A stretch of 64,000 nt of DNA from Chitinophagaceae bacterium DXS. GTDB lineage: Bacteria > Bacteroidota > Bacteroidia > Chitinophagales > Chitinophagaceae. Below are positions 31,014 to 39,983 of the stretch, piece after piece. The notes under the pieces were generated by a model. The model did not search any database. It was not told the origin of the DNA and saw only the letters and a list, made by a program, of their open reading frames with translations. The stretch spans positions 4,756,548-4,820,547 of the forward strand of contig CP128386.1 of the NCBI GenBank assembly GCA_030345135.1, given 5' to 3'. Position 1 is the first letter of the stretch; every line of letters begins with the position of its first letter. Both the position numbers and the translations under genes were made by a program.

Positions 31014-34000
31014 TTAAAATGTGGCTTTCAAACCAACGATAAAATTCTTGCTGGTAGGTGTCATGAAATTAGCAAGGCCCTGGCCGTTACCACTACCGTT
31101 CAGGCTAACTTCAGGATCTGCGCCAAAGTAATTTTTGTGCAGGATGAAATTGGTGCCGGTTACGTTGATGGCTATTGATTTAAAGAATGAATTCTTCAAT
31201 ATTGAAGAACCCAAACGATAGCCCAGAGACACTTGTCTTAATTTCAAAAATGAGGCGTCAGAAACAGATGTCTCATCTGTAACTGAGTACAAATTCTGGT
31301 AAAAGATCTGGTCTGTTTTAACGGCTGCAGTATTTTCCTTGCCTGTGCTTTCAATTATGCCATTGAACACTTTAGTGCCGTTCCTGTTCTCTGTAACTTT
31401 TGATGTGCCATAGAAGTCAAGATAGTGCCCGTCAAGATTTAATATCTGTCCTCCCTGTTTCATATCAAGAACAAATGAAAAAGTGAAATTCTTATAAGTA
31501 AGATCACTTGTTAAGCCTCCAAGCCAATTGGGAGTAACGTTTCCTATTGGACCCAGATCATCGGCAAGCTGGGGATATCCATCATCATCAAGTAACAACC
31601 TTCCTCCATCGTTACGTTTGAAATGCGTACCGTAGATTACGCCATAGGGAGAGTTAGCAAAAGCAAAGATGCCCGGGTTGGTAAATCCGGCAAATTGCAG
31701 GAAAGTAATACCTGGGGCAAGGTTAAGCACATCATTTTTAATTTTAGTATAATTTATTCCGATGTTCCATGTAAGATCTTTTGTTCTGATAGGAGTTACG
31801 CCCAAAGTGACTTCAACGCCTTTGTTACGCATGCTGCCAGAGTTAAGTGAAGCGCCGGTGAATCCTGTCGCCGGCTCAATCGGAACTCCGCTAGTCAAAA
31901 GGTCTATACTCTTTTTATTGAAATAAGTTACATCAAGACTTACGCGACTGTCGAAAAATTTTGTTTCCAACCCAATTTCCAGTTCTTTTACTGTTTCATT
32001 TTTTAAAGGATAACCGTAGGTTGTTGTTAGCAGATAACCATTTTGGCCGGCAAATGGAAATGTGACATTTCCTACGCTGGCTTGTATGTAAGGATTTGTA
32101 AGCGAGTACGGTGCAACATTGTCGGCACCTACGACAGAATACGCAGCCCTTATTTTACCAAAGTTGAATATTTTGTTTTGTGACATACCCAATGCCTCTG
32201 TAAAAATAAAACCAGCGCTGACAGAGCCGTAGGGGTAGAATTGATTATTGACAGATAAAACAGATGAGCCATCGTACCTGCCAGTGAGGCTCAACGTAAG
32301 CATTTTTTTATATTCGGTATTTATCTGTCCATAAAAACCGACTTTTCTATTCTTGTAAGAACTATATGAAGATGTTACCGTGGTAGCATTTGATATGTTA
32401 TAAAAACCGGGGACGCCTAAGCCAACACCCTGATCGAATTTGTTATCGTTGAAATTTGTAAGGATATTGTTCCCAAGCAGGATCTCGCCAAAAAAGTCGC
32501 TGCCAAAGTTTTTTCTTGCGTCAACAATAATGTCATTGTTGAATTGTTGATAAGTGATCGCACGGTTGTACACTCTACCTGTCGGATAACTGCCAACAGT
32601 TCCGATTGCTTCGTGATAATCTGTGGTATTGTAATACATATCACCTCCGAGTCTTTCTGTGATAGTAAGCCAGGATGTTGGGCTGTACGAAAGATTTACC
32701 ACCGGAATAATACGATCCACTTTATCAAGAAGGCCAGTGTTTTCTAATAACCAATAAGGATTGTTACGCGCTGCACGATAAATATTTTGCGAACCATCAG
32801 CTCGTGTGCTGGGTTTGGGGTTCCATGAAATCGGAGAACCAAGTACCGTCCATAAAGGCGCTTCGAGGCTGTTACCATCCAGCGTACGGTTATTATCAGC
32901 GTGTATATAGTTGAACTGAGTTGTCAGGTTTACTTTATTACCCAGCTTCGTATCATATTTTGCAAAAAAGGCATTTCGTATATAATTCGTGGTTGGAGTA
33001 ATACCGTCGTTCCTCAAAAAAGAATAGGAAGCAAGATAGTTAGACCGATCATTAGAACCAGACACGCTTACATTGTTGTCTGTTACATGGCCGGTTCTAT
33101 AAAACTCTTTTAGCTGGTTATGTTTGGGAACAGGTTGTCCATTAACTCTTAATGTGTCAATCTCAGGTCCCCAGGAAGCACTTCCGAGCTGGCCATTGTT
33201 GCCATCTACATAGCGTCCGCCGCTTCCCTGTGCCCATGTGCTTTGCAACTCAGGCAATAAAGCTTTGGAAACAGTATAGCTACTACTTACAGATACGGTG
33301 GGCTTGCCTGATTTTCCACTTTTTCCATTTTTTGTTGTGATGATAACCGCACCCCGGGAAGCACTTGAGCCATAAATAGCTGTAGCAGCTGCTCCTTTTA
33401 ATACATTTACACTTTCTATGATGTTGGGGTCTATGTCAATTCCCCTGTTAGATGTTCCTCCTGCACCCAAAGCTCCATCGGGATTGCCTGCTTCACTATT
33501 ATCCATCGGAATGCCATCGATAACAAACAACGCTCCGTTGTTACCGAGCAGTGTACTGTTTCCCCTGATGATAATTTGTGATGAACTGCCAGGCTGACCG
33601 GTAGAATTAGTGATCTGGACGCCTGCCACTTTGCCGGACAGGCCGTTAACAATATTTTCCTGTTTTGCGTCAACCAATGCAGATCCTTTTACTTCCTGCG
33701 TAGTATAGTTGAGCATTCGTTTTTCCCGCTTAATACCCAGCGCCGTTACTACAACTTCTGAAAGATCTCCGGTTTGATTGGTTAATGTAATTGAGGAAGC
33801 CTGTGAAGCGCTTACCGTAACTTTTCCATACCCTATAGCACTAATGATAAGGTGCCCGCCTTCTTTAACGTTGATGGTAAAGTTTCCGTTGTCATCTGCT
33901 GTTACGGCATTCTTTGTGCCTTGTTCCTGAATTGTAGCAAATGGCACTGGAAGACCTTTTTCATCCTTGACCTGGCCGCTGATCTTCTGGTTCTGCGCGA

Positions 34001-34070
34001 ATACAGAAATAGCAAAAAATAGCCCAATAAGCATCAGCATACTGGGCAAAAGCTTAAGCTGTTTTCTCAT
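31014..34070 (-). CDS. SusC/RagA-family TonB-linked outer-membrane transporter
   Basis: 1018 residues. The signal peptide ends SVFAQ, followed by a CarboxypepD-regulatory-like domain (GQVKDEKGLPVPFATI), then LSEVVVTALGIKREKRML, the SusC-type linker before the plug. The plug has VAGVQITNSTGQPGSSSQII and RGNSTLLG, DGIPMDNSE and KGAAATAIYGSSASRGAVI. The remaining 750 residues form the 22-strand barrel ending IVGLKATF. It imports a TonB-dependent nutrient together with the SusD lipoprotein encoded immediately downstream. No sigma/anti-sigma pair is adjacent. Confidence 0.95.
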   Translation of the reverse strand: MRKQLKLLPSMLMLIGLFFAISVFAQNQKISGQVKDEKGLPVPFATIQEQGTKNAVTADDNGNFTINVKEGGHLIISAIGYGKVTVSASQASSITLTNQTGDLSEVVVTALGIKREKRMLNYTTQEVKGSALVDAKQENIVNGLSGKVAGVQITNSTGQPGSSSQIIIRGNSTLLGNNGALFVIDGIPMDNSEAGNPDGALGAGGTSNRGIDIDPNIIESVNVLKGAAATAIYGSSASRGAVIITTKNGKSGKSGKPTVSVSSSYTVSKALLPELQSTWAQGSGGRYVDGNNGQLGSASWGPEIDTLRVNGQPVPKHNQLKEFYRTGHVTDNNVSVSGSNDRSNYLASYSFLRNDGITPTTNYIRNAFFAKYDTKLGNKVNLTTQFNYIHADNNRTLDGNSLEAPLWTVLGSPISWNPKPSTRADGSQNIYRAARNNPYWLLENTGLLDKVDRIIPVVNLSYSPTSWLTITERLGGDMYYNTTDYHEAIGTVGSYPTGRVYNRAITYQQFNNDIIVDARKNFGSDFFGEILLGNNILTNFNDNKFDQGVGLGVPGFYNISNATTVTSSYSSYKNRKVGFYGQINTEYKKMLTLSLTGRYDGSSVLSVNNQFYPYGSVSAGFIFTEALGMSQNKIFNFGKIRAAYSVVGADNVAPYSLTNPYIQASVGNVTFPFAGQNGYLLTTTYGYPLKNETVKELEIGLETKFFDSRVSLDVTYFNKKSIDLLTSGVPIEPATGFTGASLNSGSMRNKGVEVTLGVTPIRTKDLTWNIGINYTKIKNDVLNLAPGITFLQFAGFTNPGIFAFANSPYGVIYGTHFKRNDGGRLLLDDDGYPQLADDLGPIGNVTPNWLGGLTSDLTYKNFTFSFVLDMKQGGQILNLDGHYLDFYGTSKVTENRNGTKVFNGIIESTGKENTAAVKTDQIFYQNLYSVTDETSVSDASFLKLRQVSLGYRLGSSILKNSFFKSIAINVTGTNFILHKNYFGADPEVSLNGSGNGQGLANFMTPTSKNFIVGLKATF

Positions 34071-34585
34071 AAGTAAGTTTTAGTTCTAAAAAAATAGACT
34101 TGACGTTTGAGCAGTAGGGGTAAACGGTTACAACCGGCAACAACATAGCTGCGCATGCGCACTTGTGTTTTGCGATTGTTTTGGTAGTTGTTTATGTGAA
34201 TGTTTTGTTACGGGGGAGATATAACTCTTTTCATAGCATGTTTAGTTTTTTCTTATGTGTACTTTGACTACAATTCCGGTACGGATTTTTTGCAATCAAG
34301 TACTTAAAATAATGAAAAATTAAATGCAAAAAAAATATTTTACGAAGCAGCGTATTGGTCAGCTTATAAAGTCGATTCATGGCTGCTCTGCGTCAAATAA
34401 AAGATTGAGATAAAAAGATCGAATTTATACATGAGCCATTTATCAGGTCACAGGCCTGTTTTATTTCTAACGGATATTGTTGGAAAAATGCCATTTGTTT
34501 TGTAAATTTTTCGTGTTTGTCAGAAGTGAACATAAAAACATATTCCTTCATAATGCGGGTAAGCATTATCCGGTAAAGAAGTCTT
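34071..34585. other. 515-bp divergent spacer upstream of susC
   Basis: This should contain the leftward susC promoter and the rightward promoter of the membrane-protein gene. It is AT-rich with several TTTG/CAAA words, including the 4-mer TTTG of a possible -33 element in TACTTTGACT near 34260, but no full -33/-7 pair stood out. No credible gene is present. Confidence 0.4.
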
Positions 34586-35299
34586 ATGATTGAACATCTG
34601 CCCTTATATATCGCGCTTGTATTTGGCTTGACAACCATGTTAACCCTATTGCTGGTATATTGGACGATGCGCAATTCGGCACTGCATGCAACAAAACATA
34701 AAGCCGTTACCGTTACTATTTTAATAACGTTCTGGCTGATCATTCAGGCAGTAATTTCCTTAAGAAATATTTACAGCGAAAGTACAGACGCAATGCCTCC
34801 CAGGCTCTTTCTTTTTGGCGTGTTGCCCGCACTCATCACTATTGCATTATTGTTTATAACAAGCGGAGGAAGACGTTTTGTTGATAGCCTCCCTTTAAAA
34901 AATATTACTTATTTGAATATTGTCCGCATACCAGTTGAAGTGGTGCTTTTTTGGCTGTTTGTCAACAAGGCCGTTCCTAAACTTATGACATTTGAAGGCC
35001 GTAATTTTGATATCCTTTCGGGAATTACAGCGCCTTTTGTAGCTTATTTCGGATTCACAAAACAGACGCTCGGCAGGCGTGTTGTGTTGATATGGAATTT
35101 TATTTGTCTTGCCCTATTAATGAACGTTGTTGTGCATGCCCTTCTGTCTGTTCCCACGCCTATTCAGAGACTGGCTTTTGATCAGCCGAACATTGCGGTG
35201 TTACATTTTCCTTTTGTGTGGTTGCCGGTTTTTATTGTACCGGTTGTGTTGTTTGGTCACCTGGTATCTATCCGCCAACTAGCAAGAAACAACTCTTAA
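34586..35299 (+). CDS. Multi-pass membrane protein, function unknown
   Basis: 237 residues with about six or seven hydrophobic helices (roughly 5-26, 39-58, 73-92, 112-130, 142-157, 168-192, 208-230). Few charged residues occur inside the helices, and the loops carry RNIYSES and GGRRFVDSLP. No transporter or enzyme signature is recognised. The TPR protein gene starts 32 bp after its stop, so the two are likely co-expressed; related membrane protein/TPR pairs are seen in other Bacteroidota (recalled, not searched). Confidence 0.72.
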   Translation: MIEHLPLYIALVFGLTTMLTLLLVYWTMRNSALHATKHKAVTVTILITFWLIIQAVISLRNIYSESTDAMPPRLFLFGVLPALITIALLFITSGGRRFVDSLPLKNITYLNIVRIPVEVVLFWLFVNKAVPKLMTFEGRNFDILSGITAPFVAYFGFTKQTLGRRVVLIWNFICLALLMNVVVHALLSVPTPIQRLAFDQPNIAVLHFPFVWLPVFIVPVVLFGHLVSIRQLARNNS

Positions 35300-35331
35300 A
35301 CATACAATCAAATCCTGCAAATACCTGGCTT

Positions 35332-37074
35332 ATGAAAAAAACATTCTTGCTCTGTACTATAGCTGTCTTCCTGATGGCTTTTGTAAACAGGTACATGATA
35401 CAAGGCAAAACTGCAAATGCGAGATTCAATGCGGAACAATTTAAGCGTAAGTATTCTGTTAGCTGTGCCGCCCGTATATCTGCTGAAGAGCTGGATGATC
35501 CGGCTAATTCGATACCCTTATTAGAAGGATGGGGCAATTATGTTATGCCCGTTACCGCGGTAAATGATAGCGCGCGGATTTACTTTGAACAGGGCATTAA
35601 CATGTACTATGGGTTTCACATTATAGAGTCGCTGGCATCTTTTGATAAGGCCGTTAAGTTTGACAGCGGCTTTGCTATGGGGTATTGGGGTAAGGCGCTT
35701 GCTTATGGACCGAATATCAATGATTATGGTTATGCGGCTTCTTCGGATGCGCTTGTTGCCTCCGGAAAAGCCAAACTACTTGCGAATAATTGTACTCCCG
35801 TTGAAAAAGCGCTTATAAATGCGATGCAAATACGTTATTCGGCGGATTCTATGCAAAGCAGGGAAAAACTGAACAAAGAATACGCAGACGCAATGAAAGC
35901 CGTATATGAAAATTTTCCAGAAAGCAATGATGCCGCCGTTTTGTATGCAGATGCTTTGATGCTGCTGCATCCGTGGGATTTGTATGACCTGGCTGGTGAT
36001 CCAAAGAAATGGACGCCTGCAATAGTAGATGTGCTTGAAAAAATTATAAAGAAAAATCCGGCGCATCCCGGTGCTTCTCACTATTATATTCATGCGGTAG
36101 AAGCTTCTAAGCATCCGGAAAAAGCTTTAAATGTTGCAGGCAAATTGCCTGAGCTGATGCCGGGCGTTTCTCATATTGTTCATATGCCTGCGCATATCTA
36201 CATACGTACCGGCAACTACAGCAAGGGTGCTGAATTAAACATGAAGGCTGTGGAAGGCTATAAAAATTACCTTTCCGTTTATCCTGCTGTTGTCAATAAT
36301 GCTCCATTGTATCTTGTTCATAATCTCCACATGGAAGCAACCTGTGCCAATATGGATGGGCGGTTTGCTTATGCTGCGAAGGTTTCAGAAGATTGTAAGA
36401 ACAGCTTTGATAGCAGCTGGTTAAGTATGCCCGATTTTCCGGGCATATTTGTGCAGTATGTTTATATGATGCCCTATTTCACACAGATCCGTTTTGGAAA
36501 ATGGGATGACATTTTGCAGGCCCCGGAACTGCCTTCTGCTTATGTGTATGCAAATCTGATATGGCATTATGGAAGAGGACTTGCTTTTGCCCGCAAGCAT
36601 GATTTTGAAAAAGCCCAGGCGGAACTTGCAGCGTTGTGGCAGTTCTTAACAAACAATCAGTTGAAAGCACCGGCCCCAACTTATTCGAATCCCGGCATCA
36701 ATGGCTCTAAAGTTGCTGAAAAGATATTAATGGGTGTGATTGCCGAAGAACAGCAGAACTATGATAAAGCCGTCACCTTTCTTACTGAAGCAGTCAGCGG
36801 GGAGGATGCCATGATTTACGATGAGCCGAAAGACTGGCCGCACCCTGCAAGGCAATACCTGGGAAATGTATTGTTGAAAGCCGGTAAATTCTCTGATGCT
36901 GAACGTGTTTTCAAGAAAGACCTGGAGCTCAATCCCAATAACGGATGGTCACTTACCGGGTTAAAAGATGCGCTTGCCAAACAAGGAAAAACCAAAGACG
37001 CTGCTGCTGTAAGTGAAGCACTAAGTAAAGCATTTGTGAACAGTGATACAAAAATTAGTTCGGCAGTATTTTAA
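35332..37074 (+). CDS. Secreted TPR-repeat protein
   Basis: 580 residues from ATG 35332, which gives a clean signal peptide (MKKTFLLCTIAVFLMAFVNR). The frame is open for 38 codons upstream inside the previous gene, which I reject. Several TPR-like helix pairs are visible: INMYYGFHIIESLASFDKAV with DSGFAMGYWGKALAYGP, RTGNYSKGAELNMKAVEGYK, AEEQQNYDKAVTFLTEAV, and LLKAGKFSDAERVFKKDLEL followed by NPNNGWSLTGLKDAL. A HxxxH-like patch (HYYIHAVEASKHPEKA) sits in the middle. It is probably a periplasmic protein-protein interaction scaffold. Exact partner unknown. Confidence 0.82.
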   Translation: MKKTFLLCTIAVFLMAFVNRYMIQGKTANARFNAEQFKRKYSVSCAARISAEELDDPANSIPLLEGWGNYVMPVTAVNDSARIYFEQGINMYYGFHIIESLASFDKAVKFDSGFAMGYWGKALAYGPNINDYGYAASSDALVASGKAKLLANNCTPVEKALINAMQIRYSADSMQSREKLNKEYADAMKAVYENFPESNDAAVLYADALMLLHPWDLYDLAGDPKKWTPAIVDVLEKIIKKNPAHPGASHYYIHAVEASKHPEKALNVAGKLPELMPGVSHIVHMPAHIYIRTGNYSKGAELNMKAVEGYKNYLSVYPAVVNNAPLYLVHNLHMEATCANMDGRFAYAAKVSEDCKNSFDSSWLSMPDFPGIFVQYVYMMPYFTQIRFGKWDDILQAPELPSAYVYANLIWHYGRGLAFARKHDFEKAQAELAALWQFLTNNQLKAPAPTYSNPGINGSKVAEKILMGVIAEEQQNYDKAVTFLTEAVSGEDAMIYDEPKDWPHPARQYLGNVLLKAGKFSDAERVFKKDLELNPNNGWSLTGLKDALAKQGKTKDAAAVSEALSKAFVNSDTKISSAVF

Positions 37075-37261
37075 GCCTGTTTACGTCGATCTTTTTTCTT
37101 TCGTTTTTGTTTCCAATGAGGGTGTGAGTGTTTCTTGCAGATGTTGGCATGCTGTAAAAGCAACATGTACACATGCGTACATTTATTTTAAGGCGGAATA
37201 AGCTTGGGCTAAAGCAATTTCCATGTATGAAAGATTGATACTCTTTTAATTTTAAAAACAG

Positions 37262-37792
37262 ATGAATTACTCCAATGCAATTGTTGAAGATTTAATGCGT
37301 CAGTTTAAAAACGTTATAGGCAAAGACTTTGAAAAATACCGGAATCATGTCTATCGCGTTTTTATTAATTGCCTGTTACTCGATAATGAGAAAACCAATG
37401 AAGAAAAATATTCCATTGCTGCAGTATTGCATGATATAGGTATCTGGACGAATAATACGATCGATTATATAGATCCGTCTGTAATCCGGGCAAGACAATA
37501 TTTAACATCGGTTGGTAAAGATGAATGGGCTGAAGAGATAACGCAGATGATTTATTGGCACCACAAAATAAAATGCTACAACGGTGATTATAAACAGACG
37601 GTAGAAACGTTCCGCCGTGCGGATCTGATGGATGTTTCTTTGGGCTTGTTCAAATTTGGAAACAATCATAACACTTTAAAAGATTCAAAAAAACAATTCC
37701 CCAATAAAGGCTTTCATGTGTTTCTTCTTAAAAAGCTGGGCGTAAACTTTATCAGGCATCCGCTTAATCCATTGCCCATGTTTAAGAGATAA
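37262..37792 (+). CDS. HD-domain hydrolase
   Basis: 176 residues. The metal-binding residues of the HD superfamily are present in order: His29 (YRNHVYRVF), His57-Asp58 in AVLHDIGIW, and Asp121 in RRADLMDVSLGLF, with a WHHKIK motif (99-104) adding further His residues. Such proteins are phosphohydrolases acting on nucleotides or other phosphoesters; the substrate cannot be inferred. No signal peptide. It stands alone between the TPR gene and the convergent beta-helix gene. Confidence 0.82.
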   Translation: MNYSNAIVEDLMRQFKNVIGKDFEKYRNHVYRVFINCLLLDNEKTNEEKYSIAAVLHDIGIWTNNTIDYIDPSVIRARQYLTSVGKDEWAEEITQMIYWHHKIKCYNGDYKQTVETFRRADLMDVSLGLFKFGNNHNTLKDSKKQFPNKGFHVFLLKKLGVNFIRHPLNPLPMFKR

Positions 37793-37903
37793 TGCGTTTT
37801 TTATCCTGAAATATTTTATCGTATTGTAAAGAGGCTCATTTATCAATAAAAGAATCAATCATAATGTGGATCAAATGAAGGAGGTCAGGGTAATTTTAAA
37901 AAT

Positions 37904-37929
37904 AAAAAAGCTTCCGTTGCCGGAAGCTT
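37904..37929 (-). terminator. Terminator of the beta-helix lipoprotein gene
   Basis: AAGCTTCCG (37908-37916) pairs with CGGAAGCTT (37921-37929) around TTGC. On the minus strand it is followed by a T-rich run (TTTTTTATTTTT-like). It lies 37 nt after the stop. Confidence 0.75.
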
Positions 37930-37965
37930 GAAGACGAGCATTAATGCTCAATTTGAGGGATTATC

Positions 37966-39159
37966 CTATCGACCATCGGTGCCACCGATATATGCGTTTT
38001 TAGCGTAATCAACAGTTTTCTTTTGCCAGCTTTCCCTGTCATAAGTAAAGTTGGTAACGGTACCCGGTATTGCTGCCTTTGCGCCGTTGTTTGTACCATT
38101 GATTACGTATAATGCGTTTTTGCCTTTGACAGATGTTGTTTGCTTAACACTTGCATTTTCCAGTAACAGCTTTTTAGGCGGCAGGTTAAAGCCGCGGTCG
38201 TACCTGTTGTCCACAATTATGCCGTATGATTTTGCAGAAAGTGAAACATCCTGCAATGCAACATTGCTGACATGTGTGTCGCCATTGGAGAACAATGTAA
38301 GACCCGCGCCGGTACTCTTATTTACAGAAAGATTTTTAAACCTGCCGGTTGTGGCATCCTGTATTGCAATGCCGCTCATCTGGCTTTCTTTGTTTTCAGT
38401 TCCGGCATTTATTACAGTAATACCGTCAACATTGCAATCTTGTGCATTGGTTACCTGGAAGCCATCCCATCCTGTGTTTTCCGCTCTGCAGTTTTTAACA
38501 GTTAAACCGATTATGGGGCTGTTCTTAAATCCATTCTGATAGTCTGATGTATTTCCGATATAATAGCCTTCGTTTGTACAATTCTTAACCGATATGTTTG
38601 CTATTGAAATATTTTTAATAACCGCTTTTGGATAATAGCTGTCCGGATTGTCAGCCATGGCATCATTCTTTAACATGAAACCGATAGCTGCGCCATCAAC
38701 ATTCACGTTTTGAAAAGCAATGTCTGAACAATAGTAAGCTCTGATTCCAATTGCGGTAGGAGCACCCTTGATGTTAATATTAACTACTTTAACAAAAGAG
38801 CCTTTTATATCAAAAGAAGTGCGATCGTGGCCGCCAATTACAACATCTCTTTCAGCAGTAACAATCACAGGCTTTTCTTTAGTGCCGTTAACATTGTACA
38901 GGGCCACGCGCATAACGCTCTGTGGTATAACCAGGGTGTCACCTGGTTCATAGCTTATGGCGCCAGCATCTTTTATATATACTGATGATCCGTTTAAAGG
39001 AAGATTAATTTTTTTACCGGTAAATTGGGGAGGAGTATTTTCTGTTTCAGTTTCCTCACGCTCTGTGGGCGATGTCGGTGCAACAACATCATTAGACTTA
39101 GAGCAGCTAATCAATAGCATGGTACCACACAGTAGTAACCCTACAATGGTTTTGATCAT
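37966..39159 (-). CDS. Parallel beta-helix lipoprotein
   Basis: 397 residues. The signal peptide ends MLLISC (Cys19), followed by a Thr/Glu/Pro-rich tether (about 20-45). From about 90 onward the protein has the repeated rungs of a right-handed beta-helix (VVNINIKG, IAFQNVNVDG, ISIANISVKN, IGLTVKNCRAENTG, VDGITVINAG, VSNVALQDVSLS), as in pectate-lyase-like and DUF1565-type proteins. A surface or periplasmic polysaccharide-binding or -cleaving role is plausible, but I see no catalytic Arg/Asp cluster that I can identify. Likely lipid-anchored. It has its own promoter element and terminator. Confidence 0.8.
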   Translation of the reverse strand: MIKTIVGLLLCGTMLLISCSKSNDVVAPTSPTEREETETENTPPQFTGKKINLPLNGSSVYIKDAGAISYEPGDTLVIPQSVMRVALYNVNGTKEKPVIVTAERDVVIGGHDRTSFDIKGSFVKVVNINIKGAPTAIGIRAYYCSDIAFQNVNVDGAAIGFMLKNDAMADNPDSYYPKAVIKNISIANISVKNCTNEGYYIGNTSDYQNGFKNSPIIGLTVKNCRAENTGWDGFQVTNAQDCNVDGITVINAGTENKESQMSGIAIQDATTGRFKNLSVNKSTGAGLTLFSNGDTHVSNVALQDVSLSAKSYGIIVDNRYDRGFNLPPKKLLLENASVKQTTSVKGKNALYVINGTNNGAKAAIPGTVTNFTYDRESWQKKTVDYAKNAYIGGTDGR

Positions 39160-39235
39160 GGATATTGTTTTTTAGAAAATTGGATTTACTCAAAGAGGGC
39201 AATTAAAATATAACTGTATCCCTTTTTTCGTGGCG

Positions 39236-39243
39236 CAAAGTTA
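39236..39243 (-). promoter_or_regulatory. -7 element of the beta-helix gene
   Basis: On the minus strand this reads TAACTTTG, matching TAnnTTTG. It lies about 76 nt upstream of the ATG. No good -33 match is seen. The rest of the 39160-39464 spacer is AT-rich with one AATTTTCAATTTC word. Confidence 0.45.
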
Positions 39244-39396
39244 TTACCTGGCAATCGATTTTTTTTGTTAAATGGCATTAAATTTCTATAAAGAATAATT
39301 AATATTTGACAGGAAAAATGGATTTAGTTTAACTGTAAAAAAATAATTTAATGCTTTTGTAAATGGTAATCATCATCAATTTTCAATTTCAATAAA

Positions 39397-39446
39397 TAAA
39401 AAGGCCCGAAGCGCAGGCATGGGGAATCCTGCCTTCGGGCGTCGGT
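39397..39446 (-). terminator. Bidirectional-type terminator after the 127-aa gene
   Basis: GCCCGAAG (39404-39411) pairs with CTTCGGGC (39433-39440), and an inner GCAGG/CCTGC extends the stem. T-runs are present on both strands. It terminates the leftward gene at 39465. Confidence 0.75.
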
Positions 39447-39464
39447 TTTTAACCAGGTTTTTCA

Positions 39465-39848
39465 TCAGGACTTATAATAATTCCTCTTTGCCTGGTCGAT
39501 GGCATTTTCCCTGTCATTTCTGAAGTTCCGGATCATTTGTCTCCTTTCTTTACCGCTAAGTGTGTTATCCATTCTTACAGATTTTATCTTGTCGGCGTAG
39601 TCATTCCTGATATCTGCAATTTGCATATCAAGTTTGGAAGGCCTGTTATAATAATAAGGTTGGTTCCAGTAAAATGGAGAATATAATCCAAAACCGGCAT
39701 AAGGGTAATAGTAGTATGGGGCATATCCAAAGCCACCATGCACTATTACAGTCCTTCCGCCGTAGTGTGGGGCTGCATGGCCGTTAAATGCAGCAAATGA
39801 AGTGGAAACAATGCCAGTCATCAATAAGGCCGCCAGTAACTTTTTCAT
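39465..39848 (-). CDS. Small secreted Tyr/Gly-rich protein
   Basis: 127 residues. A signal peptide (MKKLLAALLMTGIVSTSFAA) is followed by a Tyr/Pro/Gly-rich segment (GYAPYYYYPYAGFGLYSP) and then a charged helical C-terminal half (DMQIADIRNDYADKIKSVR, then ERRQMIRNFRNDRENAI). The helical part resembles periplasmic Spy-like or stress-induced spacer proteins only in composition. No family is recognised. Monocistronic with a strong terminator. Confidence that it is a real gene is high; the function is unknown. Confidence 0.78.
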   Translation of the reverse strand: MKKLLAALLMTGIVSTSFAAFNGHAAPHYGGRTVIVHGGFGYAPYYYYPYAGFGLYSPFYWNQPYYYNRPSKLDMQIADIRNDYADKIKSVRMDNTLSGKERRQMIRNFRNDRENAIDQAKRNYYKS

Positions 39849-39983
39849 AAAATGCTTTTAATCCATAGACTACAGCCAAATTCAAAAGTTACGAAACCAA
39901 CACTATTATAACTATTCTGTAACGATTGGCACAATGAAATACCACACAACACTGTTGTGCACGTAAAGAATCCTGATTATTCT

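Noticed and set aside
34393-34743. 116-codon minus-strand ORF
   Set aside because: Its 5' part lies antisense inside the membrane-protein gene, whose own frame has clear membrane helices; the rest is in an AT-rich promoter spacer.
38051-38539. 162-codon plus-strand ORF
   Set aside because: It is antisense to the beta-helix repeats of the lipoprotein gene; its openness reflects the repeat pattern there.
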